Shown here: positions 9,055 through 17,189 of the stretch, piece after piece
Layout: each line of letters begins with the position of its first letter
Position numbering within the stretch: the stretch's first letter is position 1
Source of the DNA: Pseudomonadota bacterium
GTDB taxonomy: Bacteria; Pseudomonadota; Alphaproteobacteria; Rhizobiales; Beijerinckiaceae
DNA length: 36,968 bases
Reading direction: 5' to 3'
NCBI GenBank assembly: GCA_023423995.1
Contig: JAFAEL010000075.1
Location: 1 to 36,968 of the forward strand
Notes under the pieces: generated by a model
Databases searched by the model: none
Told to the model about the DNA's origin: nothing
What the model saw: only the letters and a program-made list of their open reading frames with translations
Position numbers and translations under genes: made by a program

Positions 9055-9692
9055 GTCGAGCAACAGGAGATGCCGAGGACCGCAAGGTCGATGCCGTCGC
9101 CCGTAGCTATCGCCGCCGAGGCTATCGTGTCACGAAGACGGGCCAGGGAAGCAGGCTGCCGGCCTTTCTCGAGGGTTTCACTCCCGACCTGATCGCTGAA
9201 GCCGACAACGACAAGGTCGTGATCGAGGTCAAGCAGAGCAACCTCGTTCAAGGAGCAAACGATCTCCAGCCGCTCGCGGAGCGTGTTGCCCGAGAGCCCG
9301 GATGGCGCTTTGAACTGATCACGGTTTCTGTCGAGGATGTATCGTCGCTGGCCGGCGGGTTCGCCGCTATGGCGGCCCGAGCGCGAGAAACGATGCGCGC
9401 GGGGTTCAACGGCCCTGCCTTTCTCCTGGCATGGGCAGCAACCGAGACGCTGCTGCAAGATCTCGCCAAGCACCATAGGCTTCAGATCGCCAGGCGACAC
9501 CCTGCCGAGCTCGCACGCGAGCTAGCTAGCGCCGGAGTGATTAGCCGGGAGCAGTTCAACGCGCTCAGCGAGAGCTATGCGGTCAGGAACGACATCGCTC
9601 ACGGCGTCACTCGCGAGCCAACAGCCGAGGAGGTCGAGAGCCTCCTCGGGTTGGGCCAGAGCCTCCGTCGCGAGATCGCGGCTGCGGCATAA
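9051..9692 (+). CDS. PD-(D/E)XK nuclease (AHJR-like) with C-terminal HEPN-like region
   Basis: A 213-residue protein. The N-terminal half resembles archaeal Holliday-junction-resolvase-like restriction endonucleases: SYRRRGYRVTKTGQGSRLPAF, then TPDLIAE (D46) and KVVIEVKQSN (E59, K61), which together form a PD-(D/E)XK active site. The C-terminal half (about 115-213) is all helical and contains AVRNDIAHGV: R179 and H184 give an Rx4H motif like that of HEPN RNases. The start GTG overlaps the RusA-like stop (GTGA). A protein joining a DNA-nuclease core to an HEPN-like module, coupled to a RusA-like resolvase, would suit a conflict or defence role, but that is inference. The domain boundary near residue 110 is approximate. 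Confidence 0.8.
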   Translation: MSRATGDAEDRKVDAVARSYRRRGYRVTKTGQGSRLPAFLEGFTPDLIAEADNDKVVIEVKQSNLVQGANDLQPLAERVAREPGWRFELITVSVEDVSSLAGGFAAMAARARETMRAGFNGPAFLLAWAATETLLQDLAKHHRLQIARRHPAELARELASAGVISREQFNALSESYAVRNDIAHGVTREPTAEEVESLLGLGQSLRREIAAAA

Positions 9693-9697
9693 GAGGG

Positions 9698-9958
9698 TCA
9701 GCGCACCGGGACCGCGATCGGCGGCGCGACGACGATCGGCGCGGTCGCGCGGGAGCTCTCGTTGCGCAGCGAGTTGATCTCGAACTGGTTCTGCTGCGTC
9801 TGGACGCGCGAGCGGCTCTGCGCATCCAGCGAGCGGTTGATCGCGCCCGCCTGGGCCTCTGAGCGGCTCGTCTCGGGCAGACGCTCGATCTGCGCTAGGG
9901 CTGGGGTCGCGCCGGCAAAACCCGCTGCCAGCGTCATACCGATGATGGCCATTCTCAT
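9698..9958 (-). CDS. Small secreted protein, Gln/Asn/Ser-rich
   Basis: An 86-residue protein with a Sec signal peptide (MRMAIIGMTLAAGFAGATPALA, cleavage near residue 22). The mature part of about 64 residues is hydrophilic and rich in Gln, Arg and Ser (for example RSRVQTQQNQFEINSLRNESSR) and ends in a Pro/Val-rich stretch. GGAG lies 6 nt before the ATG on the minus strand, which supports the start. I do not recognise a family. The gene is convergent with the nuclease gene, their stops 5 bp apart. Confidence 0.75.
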   Translation of the reverse strand: MRMAIIGMTLAAGFAGATPALAQIERLPETSRSEAQAGAINRSLDAQSRSRVQTQQNQFEINSLRNESSRATAPIVVAPPIAVPVR

Positions 9959-10106
9959 GATGCTCTCCTGAGCGGGTGACCTCGTGCCTATATGGGGCTA
10001 AACCCGCCTCGCCCGCACGGGTTCGCGGCGAAATCCCACAGGTACGGTCGCAAGCGCGACCCTGCGCGCCTCGACGGCGTTCGCGATTTGATCCAGAGAT
10101 GAGACG

Positions 10107-12629
10107 ATGAATCGCGCCAGCGCCCTCCCCGCGCCCGACTTCGTCGAGCCGCAATCGGACGAGCCCCGCCGTCCCTCCCTCTCGGAGCGGGCCCGTGCAG
10201 CCGTCGCCCCGCCGTCCGCAGGCCCGGGCGGATATCTCGGCGGCCTCAACCCCGAGCAGCGCCAGGCCGTGGAGGCCACGGAAGGCCCCGTGCTCGTCCT
10301 GGCCGGCGCGGGCACCGGCAAGACGCGCGTGCTGACGACCCGGATCGCGCACCTGATCGCGACGGGAAAGGCCTGGCCCTCGAACATCCTGGCCGTGACC
10401 TTCACCAACAAGGCCGCGCGCGAGATGAAGGAGCGCATCGCGGCGCTGGTCGGGCCGGCCGGCGAAGGCATGCCCTGGCTCGGCACGTTCCACGCCATCG
10501 GCACCAAGGTCCTGCGCCGCCATGCCGAACTCGTCGGGCTCCGGTCCGACTTCACGATCCTGGGCGTCGACGACCAGCTCCGGCTGCTGAAACAGGTGAT
10601 CACGGCGGACGGGATCGACGAGAAGCGCTGGCCGGCGCGCGCCCTCGCGTCCTTCATCGACGGCTGGAAGAACCGCGGATTGCAGCCGAAGGAAGTGCAG
10701 CCCGGCGAGGCCGCCTCCTTCGCCAACGGCCGCGGGGCATCCCTCTACGCCGCGTACCAGGAGCGGCTGAAGACCCTGAACGCGGTCGATTTCGGCGACC
10801 TCCTGCTCGAATGCCTGCGGCTCTGGCGCGACAACCCGGACGTGCTGGAGCAATACCACCAGCGCTTCCGCTACATCCTGGTCGACGAGTACCAGGACAC
10901 GAACGTCGCCCAGTATCTCTGGCTGCGCCTCCTCGCGCAGGCGCGGAAGAACCTCTGCTGCGTCGGCGACGACGACCAGTCGATCTATGGCTGGCGCGGC
11001 GCCGAGGTCGACAACATCCTGCGCTTCGAGCACGACTTTCCGGGCGCAACCGTCATTCGCCTGGAGCGCAACTACCGCTCGACCGGCCACATCCTGGCGG
11101 CCGCCTCCGGGCTCATCGCCAAGAACCAGGACCGCCTCGGCAAGACGCTCCACACCGAGGACGAGCCGGGCGACAAGGTCACGATCACGGGCGCCTGGGA
11201 TTCCGAGGAGGAGGCACGCCTCATCTCCGAGGAGATCGAGGCGATCCAGGCCCGCAAGGAGAGCCTGGCTCAGGTCGCCGTGCTGGTGCGCATCTCGGCG
11301 CAGATGCGCGAGCTGGAGGACCGCTTCGTCCAGCTCGGCCTGCCCTACCGGGTGATCGGCGGCCCGCGCTTCTACGAGCGAGCCGAGATCCGCGACGCCC
11401 TCGCCTATCTGCGGGCGACTGCGCAGCCTGCCGACGACCTCGCCTTCGAGCGCATCGTCAACGTGCCGAAGCGCGGCCTCGGCGAGGCCTGCCTGCAGCA
11501 GCTCCACGCCCATGCCCGGGCCGCCCGCGTGCCGCTGATGCAGGCCGCCCGGTATCTCGCCGAATCCGACGAGATGAAACCGAAGCCCAGGAAGGCCCTG
11601 CGGGACCTGATGGCCTCGTTCGACCGCTGGCGCTCCCTCATGGACCGGACCTCGCACCACGATCTCGCGGCGCAGATCCTGGAGGAATCCGGCTACACGG
11701 ACATGTGGCAGAAGGAGAAGTCGGCGGACGCCGCCGGGCGGCTCGACAACCTCAAGGAGCTCGTCCGCTCCATGGAGGAGTTCCCGGACCTCGCCTCCTT
11801 CCTGGAACACATCTCGCTCGTCATGGACGCGAATGAGACGGAGGGGCAGGACCGCGTCTCCATCATGACGCTGCATGCCGCCAAGGGGCTCGAATTCGAC
11901 ACGGTGTTCCTGCCGGGCTGGGAGGAAGGGCTGTTCCCGAACCAGCGCGCACTGGACGAGAGCGGCCGCGCCGGCCTCGAGGAAGAGCGCCGCCTCGCCC
12001 ATGTCGGGCTCACCCGGGCGAGGAAGCGGGCGAAGATCTACTTCGCCACGAACCGGCGCGTGCACGGGCTCTGGAACACGACCGTGCCCTCCCGCTTCAT
12101 CGACGAGCTGCCGGAACAGCATGTCGAGGTGACGGACGCCCCCGCGGCCTACTCGGCCGGCCGCTCCTCGCGCTTCGAGGGCATGACGCCCTTCGGATCG
12201 AGCTATGCGACGCCGGGATGGCAGCGCGCCCAGGCGCGCGCCAATGCGGGCGGCGGGTTCGGCTCGAGCCAGTGGACGCAGGCTGCCGGCATCGCCGACG
12301 AGGACAGCCGCGGCGGTTTCTCCGACGGCGGCTATTCAGGCCGCTGGGGCGATGGCGGTGGGCGCTCGCGCTACAACGAGGGCTTCGGCACCTCGTCCCG
12401 AGGAGCCCGCAAGGGTCCGGGCGGGCGCGGAGGGCCGATGCTGATCGAGGGCGAGATCCTGGCGAAATCTACCGGCGCCCCCTCGGCCTACGAGATCGGC
12501 CAGCGCGTGCTGCACATGAAGTTCGGCCCCGGCACCGTGGCGGCCATCGACGGCAACAAGCTCATGGTCGATTTCGACAAGGCCGGCCGGAAGATGGTGC
12601 TGGACAGCTTTGTGGAGCGGTCGGGGTAG
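10107..12629 (+). CDS. uvrD: ATP-dependent DNA helicase UvrD/PcrA
   Basis: An 840-residue superfamily 1 3'-5' helicase for nucleotide excision and mismatch repair. It has a Q motif (LNPEQRQAV), Walker A (GAGTGKT, residues 67-73), motif Ia (AVTFTNKAAREMKER), motif II (VDEYQDTN, D260), motif III (GDDDQSIYGWRGA), motif IV (LERNYRST), motif V (IMTLHAAKGLEFDTVFLPGWEEGLFP) and motif VI (EEERRLAHVGLTRARKR). A 40-residue disordered N-terminus precedes the helicase core. After the core come about 90 Gly/Ser/Arg/Tyr-rich residues, then a Tudor-like UvrD tail (VLHMKFGPGTVAAIDGNKLMVDFD). The ATG at 10107 is preceded by GAGACG. Confidence 0.95.
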   Translation: MNRASALPAPDFVEPQSDEPRRPSLSERARAAVAPPSAGPGGYLGGLNPEQRQAVEATEGPVLVLAGAGTGKTRVLTTRIAHLIATGKAWPSNILAVTFTNKAAREMKERIAALVGPAGEGMPWLGTFHAIGTKVLRRHAELVGLRSDFTILGVDDQLRLLKQVITADGIDEKRWPARALASFIDGWKNRGLQPKEVQPGEAASFANGRGASLYAAYQERLKTLNAVDFGDLLLECLRLWRDNPDVLEQYHQRFRYILVDEYQDTNVAQYLWLRLLAQARKNLCCVGDDDQSIYGWRGAEVDNILRFEHDFPGATVIRLERNYRSTGHILAAASGLIAKNQDRLGKTLHTEDEPGDKVTITGAWDSEEEARLISEEIEAIQARKESLAQVAVLVRISAQMRELEDRFVQLGLPYRVIGGPRFYERAEIRDALAYLRATAQPADDLAFERIVNVPKRGLGEACLQQLHAHARAARVPLMQAARYLAESDEMKPKPRKALRDLMASFDRWRSLMDRTSHHDLAAQILEESGYTDMWQKEKSADAAGRLDNLKELVRSMEEFPDLASFLEHISLVMDANETEGQDRVSIMTLHAAKGLEFDTVFLPGWEEGLFPNQRALDESGRAGLEEERRLAHVGLTRARKRAKIYFATNRRVHGLWNTTVPSRFIDELPEQHVEVTDAPAAYSAGRSSRFEGMTPFGSSYATPGWQRAQARANAGGGFGSSQWTQAAGIADEDSRGGFSDGGYSGRWGDGGGRSRYNEGFGTSSRGARKGPGGRGGPMLIEGEILAKSTGAPSAYEIGQRVLHMKFGPGTVAAIDGNKLMVDFDKAGRKMVLDSFVERSG

Positions 12630-12643
12630 ATCAAAGATGATCC

Positions 12644-12838
12644 GTGCTGACCGATAGCCGCGACATCATCTCTCGCCTCAGGAAGGAAGGGTTCACGCTG
12701 ATCTCGACGCGTGGATCGCATCACAAGTTCTTCAATCCGAGTACTCGCCGGACCGTGATTGTTCCGCACCCGAAGCGGGACGTTCCCATCGGCACGGTGC
12801 AGAGCATATACAGGCAGGCGGGCTGGTCCCGGGATTGA
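12644..12838 (+). CDS. hicA: HicA-family toxin (mRNA interferase)
   Basis: A 64-residue protein with the HicA fold: TDSRDIISRLRKEGFTLIST, then RGSHHKF with the catalytic histidine around H26, and VIVPHPKRDVPIGTVQSIYRQAGW. HicA proteins are double-stranded-RNA-binding-domain-like ribonucleases that degrade mRNA until bound by HicB. The start is GTG with no strong ribosome site, and the gene lies 14 bp after uvrD. A weakly translated toxin close to its antitoxin is common in such loci. The downstream HicB gene starts 6 bp after its stop. Confidence 0.9.
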   Translation: MLTDSRDIISRLRKEGFTLISTRGSHHKFFNPSTRRTVIVPHPKRDVPIGTVQSIYRQAGWSRD

Positions 12839-12844
12839 GCAGCA

Positions 12845-13135
12845 ATGCCCCACTACATCGCCCTGATCCATAAGGATCCGACATCCTGCTTCGGTGCCTC
12901 ATTTCCCGACGTCCCCGGCGTCGTGGCCGCGGGCGACACGCTCGACGAGGTCATCGAGCAGGCGAGCGAAGCCCTCGCCTTCGCGGCCGAGGACTGGGAG
13001 GAGTTGACCGGCCACTCTTTCCCCGCCCCCCGGACACTCGACGCGCTTCGGACGGATAGTGAGTTTATTTCTGAGAGCCAGGACGCGGTCGTCGTCGCGA
13101 TCCCGTTTCTCGCTCCTGTCCGGGATGCGGCCTAG
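12845..13135 (+). CDS. hicB: HicB-family antitoxin
   Basis: A 96-residue protein with the HicB-like antitoxin fold: MPHYIALIHKDPTSCFGASFPDVPGVVAAGDTLDEVIEQASEALAFAAED. The FPDVPG and GDTLDEVIEQA motifs are characteristic. It neutralises HicA by covering the active site. The C-terminal 40 residues (EFISESQDAVVVAIPFLAPVRDAA) show no obvious helix-turn-helix or ribbon-helix-helix, so this short form may not autoregulate by direct DNA binding, as in other short HicB proteins. The gene lies directly downstream of hicA. Confidence 0.9.
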   Translation: MPHYIALIHKDPTSCFGASFPDVPGVVAAGDTLDEVIEQASEALAFAAEDWEELTGHSFPAPRTLDALRTDSEFISESQDAVVVAIPFLAPVRDAA

Positions 13136-13187
13136 AGCCACGCACTACAGCACGGCCGAGGCCGCTAAAGGCTGCATGTCCTAGGCG

Positions 13188-14183
13188 CTAGGCCGGCCTC
13201 GCCCGGAGCAGCCCCGAGCCCCAGCGCCATGCAGGCGCGAGGAGGAGGCTGGTGATCGGGATGAGGGCGGCGCCGACCGCGAGGCCCACCACGCCCGAGC
13301 CGGCTGCCGTGACGATCCACTCGACGGCCCCGCCGATCGCCGGGACGGCATGCCCGGCCATCTCCGCCAGGTGGTGGATGAAGTGGCCGATCGCCGCGAG
13401 GCCGTATTCCTCGAGGCCGTGCACGAGGATCCCGCCGCCGACCCAGACCATCGCGGCGGTGCCGACAATCCCGAGGACCTTCAGGAACACGGGCATGCCG
13501 CGAACGAGCATGCGGCCCACCGCGCGGGAGATGCGGCCGAACACGGATGGCGAGGTGTTGGCGGCGAGCACCACCCCGGCGTCGTCCGCCTTCACGATGA
13601 GGGCGACGCCGCCATAGACGGCGACCGTGATGCCGATCGCGACGACGGCCAGCACGACCGCCCGCATCACGATCCCACCCTCCGGGATGGCCGCGAGCGT
13701 GATCGCCATGATCTCGGCCGACAGGATGAAATCCGTCTTGATGGCGCTCGCCACCTTCTGCTCCTCGAGCGTCTTGGCGTTCACGGCGATCGGCGTGAGC
13801 TGCGCCTCGTGGGCATGGGCCTCGTGCGGGAAGAGCGCCTCGAAGACCTTCTCGGCCCCCTCGTAGGCCAGGTAGGCGCCGCCCAGCATCAGGAGCGGGG
13901 TGATCGCCCAGGGCGCGAAGACGCTGAGGGCGAGCGCCGCGGGCAGGAGGATCAGGAGCTTGTTCTTCAGCGACCCGACCGCGATCCGGCCGACGATCGG
14001 GAGTTCGCGCGCCACCGAGAAGCCGACCACGTAGCGCGGCGTGACGGCCGCATCGTCGATGACCACGCCTGCGGCCTTTGCGCCTGCCTTGGCGGCCTGC
14101 CCTACCACGTCGTCGAGCGATGCCGCCGCGACCTTCGCCAAGGCGGCCACATCGTCGAGAAGCGCAATCAACCCGATGCTCAC
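13188..14183 (-). CDS. DUF808 (YedI-like) membrane protein
   Basis: A 331-residue inner-membrane protein of the DUF808 family. It opens SIGLIALLDDVAALAKVAAASLDDVVGQAAKAGAKAAGVVIDD and continues ELPIVGRIAVGSLKNKLLILLPAALALS, both hallmarks of the family. Several hydrophobic segments (about six to eight) run to the C-terminus. A His-rich loop PHEAHAHEAQLTP lies between membrane segments and could bind metal, but this is only suggestive. The start is GTG with AGGAGG about 5 nt upstream on the minus strand; the open frame runs further upstream but carries no better start. The function of DUF808 proteins is not established. Confidence 0.92.
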   Translation of the reverse strand: MSIGLIALLDDVAALAKVAAASLDDVVGQAAKAGAKAAGVVIDDAAVTPRYVVGFSVARELPIVGRIAVGSLKNKLLILLPAALALSVFAPWAITPLLMLGGAYLAYEGAEKVFEALFPHEAHAHEAQLTPIAVNAKTLEEQKVASAIKTDFILSAEIMAITLAAIPEGGIVMRAVVLAVVAIGITVAVYGGVALIVKADDAGVVLAANTSPSVFGRISRAVGRMLVRGMPVFLKVLGIVGTAAMVWVGGGILVHGLEEYGLAAIGHFIHHLAEMAGHAVPAIGGAVEWIVTAAGSGVVGLAVGAALIPITSLLLAPAWRWGSGLLRARPA

Positions 14184-14303
14184 GAGACCTCCTTCAGCGC
14201 GGCTGCGGCAGGCTAGCGCAATCGGACGGGCCGGTCTCGGCCGCGCCCGCTGCCGAGCCACCCCCGCTTCCTATCCGGCCGCGTCCTGCAGTAAGCCTGA
14301 CGG

Positions 14304-14603
14304 ATGGCGGACGTTCCTGTTCTGGACGACGTGGATAGCGCCCGGAGCGACGGCGAGCACTTCGGGCGGATGATCGGCCAGGAGACCGCGGCCGGGATGC
14401 TGCGTGACGATGTCCCGGATGCCGAGCTGACGGGTATCGGCGTGGATGGCGTGACGGCCATTCTCCGCCGTGCCCAGACGCTCGCCGATTCCGGCCTTTC
14501 CCAGGAGATTGTTGAAGCCTGGACGGAAGCCGCAAGCGAGGCTTTCAACGAGGAACTGGAACGCGCCGCGGCACTTCTGAAGACGACGGGCACGCGTCAC
14601 TGA
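14304..14603 (+). CDS. Hypothetical protein, 99 residues
   Basis: A small acidic protein: [25 protein letters not shown], then helical stretches such as [20 protein letters not shown] and [23 protein letters not shown]. Composition and helix periodicity look protein-like. The start codon has no clear ribosome site, and several antisense frames are open across the same bases, so the call is moderate. No family is recognised. It lies between DUF808 and the copper ATPase, about 90 bp upstream of the CueR-type operator. Confidence 0.5.
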   Translation: MADVPVLDDVDSARSDGEHFGRMIGQETAAGMLRDDVPDAELTGIGVDGVTAILRRAQTLADSGLSQEIVEAWTEAASEAFNEELERAAALLKTTGTRH

Positions 14604-14689
14604 TCCGGCGGACGCGCCCGCCCTTGCCGCAAGCGCCAGGTCCAAGGGCCTCGGGGATCACCCGACTCTCCCAGCCGACGCCGCCACCC

Positions 14690-14720
14690 TTGACCTTCCC
14701 ACGATTGGAAGGACCACATC
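14690..14720 (+). promoter_or_regulatory. CueR/MerR-type promoter-operator of the copper ATPase
   Basis: TTGACC at 14690-14695 can serve as the -35. Overlapping it, CCTTCC (14694-14699) and GGAAGG (14707-14712) form an inverted repeat with a 7-nt spacer. This matches the ACCTTCC-N7-GGAAGG operator known from E. coli copA, where CueR acts across a stretched 19-bp spacer. A 19-bp spacing here puts the -10 near CACATC, a weak match. The site ends about 30 bp before the ATPase start. No CueR gene lies in the window. Confidence 0.75.
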
Positions 14721-14742
14721 GGCGGCAACAGAGGGCATGGTC

Positions 14743-17184
14743 ATGGCTCACGCGCATCATCACGGCGCCACAGAGGGTTCCATCAGCGGCGACAAGCCCG
14801 CTCCCGCGCCGTCCGGCTGCTGCGGCGGACATGATCACGCGCACGACCATGGTGCGGGCCACCACCATGAGCCCGCCTCCCAGGCCGGCAAGGTCAAGGA
14901 CCCGGTCTGCGGGATGTGGGTCGATCCGCATACGGCCAAGTACCGGGCGGAGCATGACGGCCACCCCTATTACTTCTGCTCTGCCGGCTGCCAGGCGAAG
15001 TTCACCGCCGATCCCGCACGCTACCTAACGCCGCAGGAGAAGGCGGCCGCCCCCGTGCCGCCCGGGACGATCTACACCTGCCCGATGCATCCGGAGATCA
15101 GGCAGGAGGGGCCGGGCTCGTGCCCGATCTGCGGCATGGCGCTGGAGCCGCTCCTGGCCACGGCGGAAACGGGGCCGAGCCCCGAGCTCGTCGACTTCAA
15201 GCGCCGGCTCTGGATCGGCCTCGCCCTCACGATCCCCGTCTTCGTGCTGGAGATGGGCGGGCACCTCTTCGGCCTGACGCACCGGATCGGGCAGCAGACA
15301 TCCAACTGGATCCAGCTCGTGCTGGCGACGCCGGTCGTGCTCTGGGCGGGCTGGCCGTTCTTCGAGCGTGGCTGGCGCTCCATCGTCAGCCGCAACCTCA
15401 ACATGTTCACCCTGATCGCCATCGGGACGGGGGCGGCGTGGCTCTACAGCCTGGTTGCGACACTCGCGCCCGGCCTGTTTCCGGAGGCGGTGCGCACGCC
15501 CGATGGCGCCGTGCCCGTCTATTTCGAGGCGGCGGCCGTCATCACGGTGCTCGTCCTCCTCGGGCAGGTGCTCGAGCTGCGGGCGCGCGACAGCACCGGC
15601 AGCGCCATCCGGGCGCTGCTCGACCTGTCGCCCAAGACGGCCCGCCGCCTGCGCCCGGACGACACGGAGGAGGAGGTGCAGCTCGACGCGGTGGTGGTCG
15701 GGGACAGGCTGCGCGTCCGCCCGGGCGAGAAGGTGCCGGTCGACGGCACTGTGCTCGACGGCCGCTCCTCCCTGGACGAGTCCATGGTCACGGGCGAGTC
15801 GATGCCGGTCACCAAGACCGCCGGGGCGCATGTCATCGGCGGGACCGTCAACCAGAGCGGCGCTCTGGTGATCAAGGCCGACCGGGTCGGGCGCGAGACG
15901 ATGCTCGCCCGCATCGTCCAGCTCGTGGCCGATGCCCAGCGCTCGCGCGCGCCCATCCAGCGCCTGGCCGACCAGGTCGCAGGCTGGTTCGTGCCGGCCG
16001 TGATCGCGGTGGCGCTGCTGGCCTTCGCGGCCTGGTGGTTCTTCGGTCCGGAGCCGCGCCTCACCTACGCGGTGCTGGCGGCCGTCGCCGTCCTGATCAT
16101 CGCCTGCCCGTGCGCCCTCGGCCTCGCGACCCCCATGTCGATCATGGTGGGCGTCGGGAGGGGCGCGGCGGCCGGCGTGCTCATCCGCAATGCAGAAGCG
16201 CTGGAGCGCATGGAGAAGATCGACACGCTGGTCATCGACAAGACGGGGACGCTGACCGAAGGCAAGCCGGCCGTGACGGCCATCGTGCCGGCCACGGGCG
16301 TCGACGAGGCGGAACTGCTCCGGCTCGTCGCCAGCGTGGAGCGGGCGAGCGAGCATCCGCTGGCCCGGGCCATCGTCGAGGCCGCGTCCGCCCGGAAGCT
16401 CCAGCTCGCGCCGGTCTCCGATTTCGAATCCCCCGCCGGCAAGGGCGCGATCGGCACCGTCGAGGGGCGGCGGGTCGCGATCGGAAACGCGGGCTTCCTG
16501 CACGAGCAGGGGACGGAGGCGGCGGGCCTTGCGGAGGAGGCGGAGCGCCTGCGCCGCGACGGCGCGACGGCGATCTTCGCGGCGATCGACGGCGTGCTGG
16601 CCGGGACCCTGGGCATCGCCGACCCGGTCAAGGCGACGACCCCGGGGGCGCTCGCGGCGCTGCGGAAGGAAGGCATCCGGATCGTCATGCTGACCGGCGA
16701 CAACTGGACCACCGCCAAGGCGGTCGCGGCGAAGCTCGGGATCGACGACGTCGAGGCGGAGGTGCTGCCGGACGGGAAGGCCGCCGTGGTGGACCGCTAC
16801 AAGGGCGAGGGCAAGGTCGTCGCCATGGCGGGCGACGGCGTGAACGATGCCCCGGCGCTGGCTGCCGCGGATGTCGGGATCGCTATGGGGACGGGCACGG
16901 ATGTCGCGATGGAAAGCGCCGGCGTGACGCTGCTTCGGGGCGACCTCACGGGCATCGTCAGCGCCCTCCGCCTCTCCCGGGCGGTGATGCGCAACATCCG
17001 GCAGAACCTCTTCTTCGCCTTCATCTACAACGGGGCGGGCGTGCCGATCGCGGCCGGCGTGCTCTATCCGGCGCTCGGGCTCCTGCTCTCGCCGGTGATC
17101 GCCGCGGCCGCGATGGCGCTCTCGTCCGTGAGCGTGATCGGCAATGCCCTGCGGCTGCGCAGCCTCGATCTCGAGGCGCGCTGA
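14743..17184 (+). CDS. copA: Copper-translocating P1B-type ATPase
   Basis: An 813-residue heavy-metal P-type ATPase, probably exporting Cu(I). The first 45 residues are His-rich (clusters [19 protein letters not shown]) with a CC pair. A YHS domain follows at about 51-95 (KDPVCGMWV ... [12 protein letters not shown]), then a CPMHP...CPICGM heavy-metal-binding domain at 111-136. There is no classical HMA domain. The core carries the TGES actuator motif, the CPC metal site (455-457), phosphorylated D499 in DKTGTLTEG, the SEHPLA nucleotide site, [10 protein letters not shown] and the [11 protein letters not shown] membrane motif. I chose the ATG at 14743 because GAGGG then sits 7 nt upstream; the ATG at 14737 leaves almost no spacing. 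A CueR-type operator precedes the gene. Confidence 0.95.
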   Translation: MAHAHHHGATEGSISGDKPAPAPSGCCGGHDHAHDHGAGHHHEPASQAGKVKDPVCGMWVDPHTAKYRAEHDGHPYYFCSAGCQAKFTADPARYLTPQEKAAAPVPPGTIYTCPMHPEIRQEGPGSCPICGMALEPLLATAETGPSPELVDFKRRLWIGLALTIPVFVLEMGGHLFGLTHRIGQQTSNWIQLVLATPVVLWAGWPFFERGWRSIVSRNLNMFTLIAIGTGAAWLYSLVATLAPGLFPEAVRTPDGAVPVYFEAAAVITVLVLLGQVLELRARDSTGSAIRALLDLSPKTARRLRPDDTEEEVQLDAVVVGDRLRVRPGEKVPVDGTVLDGRSSLDESMVTGESMPVTKTAGAHVIGGTVNQSGALVIKADRVGRETMLARIVQLVADAQRSRAPIQRLADQVAGWFVPAVIAVALLAFAAWWFFGPEPRLTYAVLAAVAVLIIACPCALGLATPMSIMVGVGRGAAAGVLIRNAEALERMEKIDTLVIDKTGTLTEGKPAVTAIVPATGVDEAELLRLVASVERASEHPLARAIVEAASARKLQLAPVSDFESPAGKGAIGTVEGRRVAIGNAGFLHEQGTEAAGLAEEAERLRRDGATAIFAAIDGVLAGTLGIADPVKATTPGALAALRKEGIRIVMLTGDNWTTAKAVAAKLGIDDVEAEVLPDGKAAVVDRYKGEGKVVAMAGDGVNDAPALAAADVGIAMGTGTDVAMESAGVTLLRGDLTGIVSALRLSRAVMRNIRQNLFFAFIYNGAGVPIAAGVLYPALGLLLSPVIAAAAMALSSVSVIGNALRLRSLDLEAR

Positions 17185-17189
17185 GTGGA

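Noticed and set aside
9522..12122. 866-residue open frame antisense to uvrD
   Set aside because: Shadow of a well-conserved helicase gene; no recognisable domain.
14271..14645. Minus-strand frame opposite the 99-residue hypothetical protein
   Set aside because: All frames are open here; the plus-strand product has the better helix pattern and lower Arg/Gly bias.
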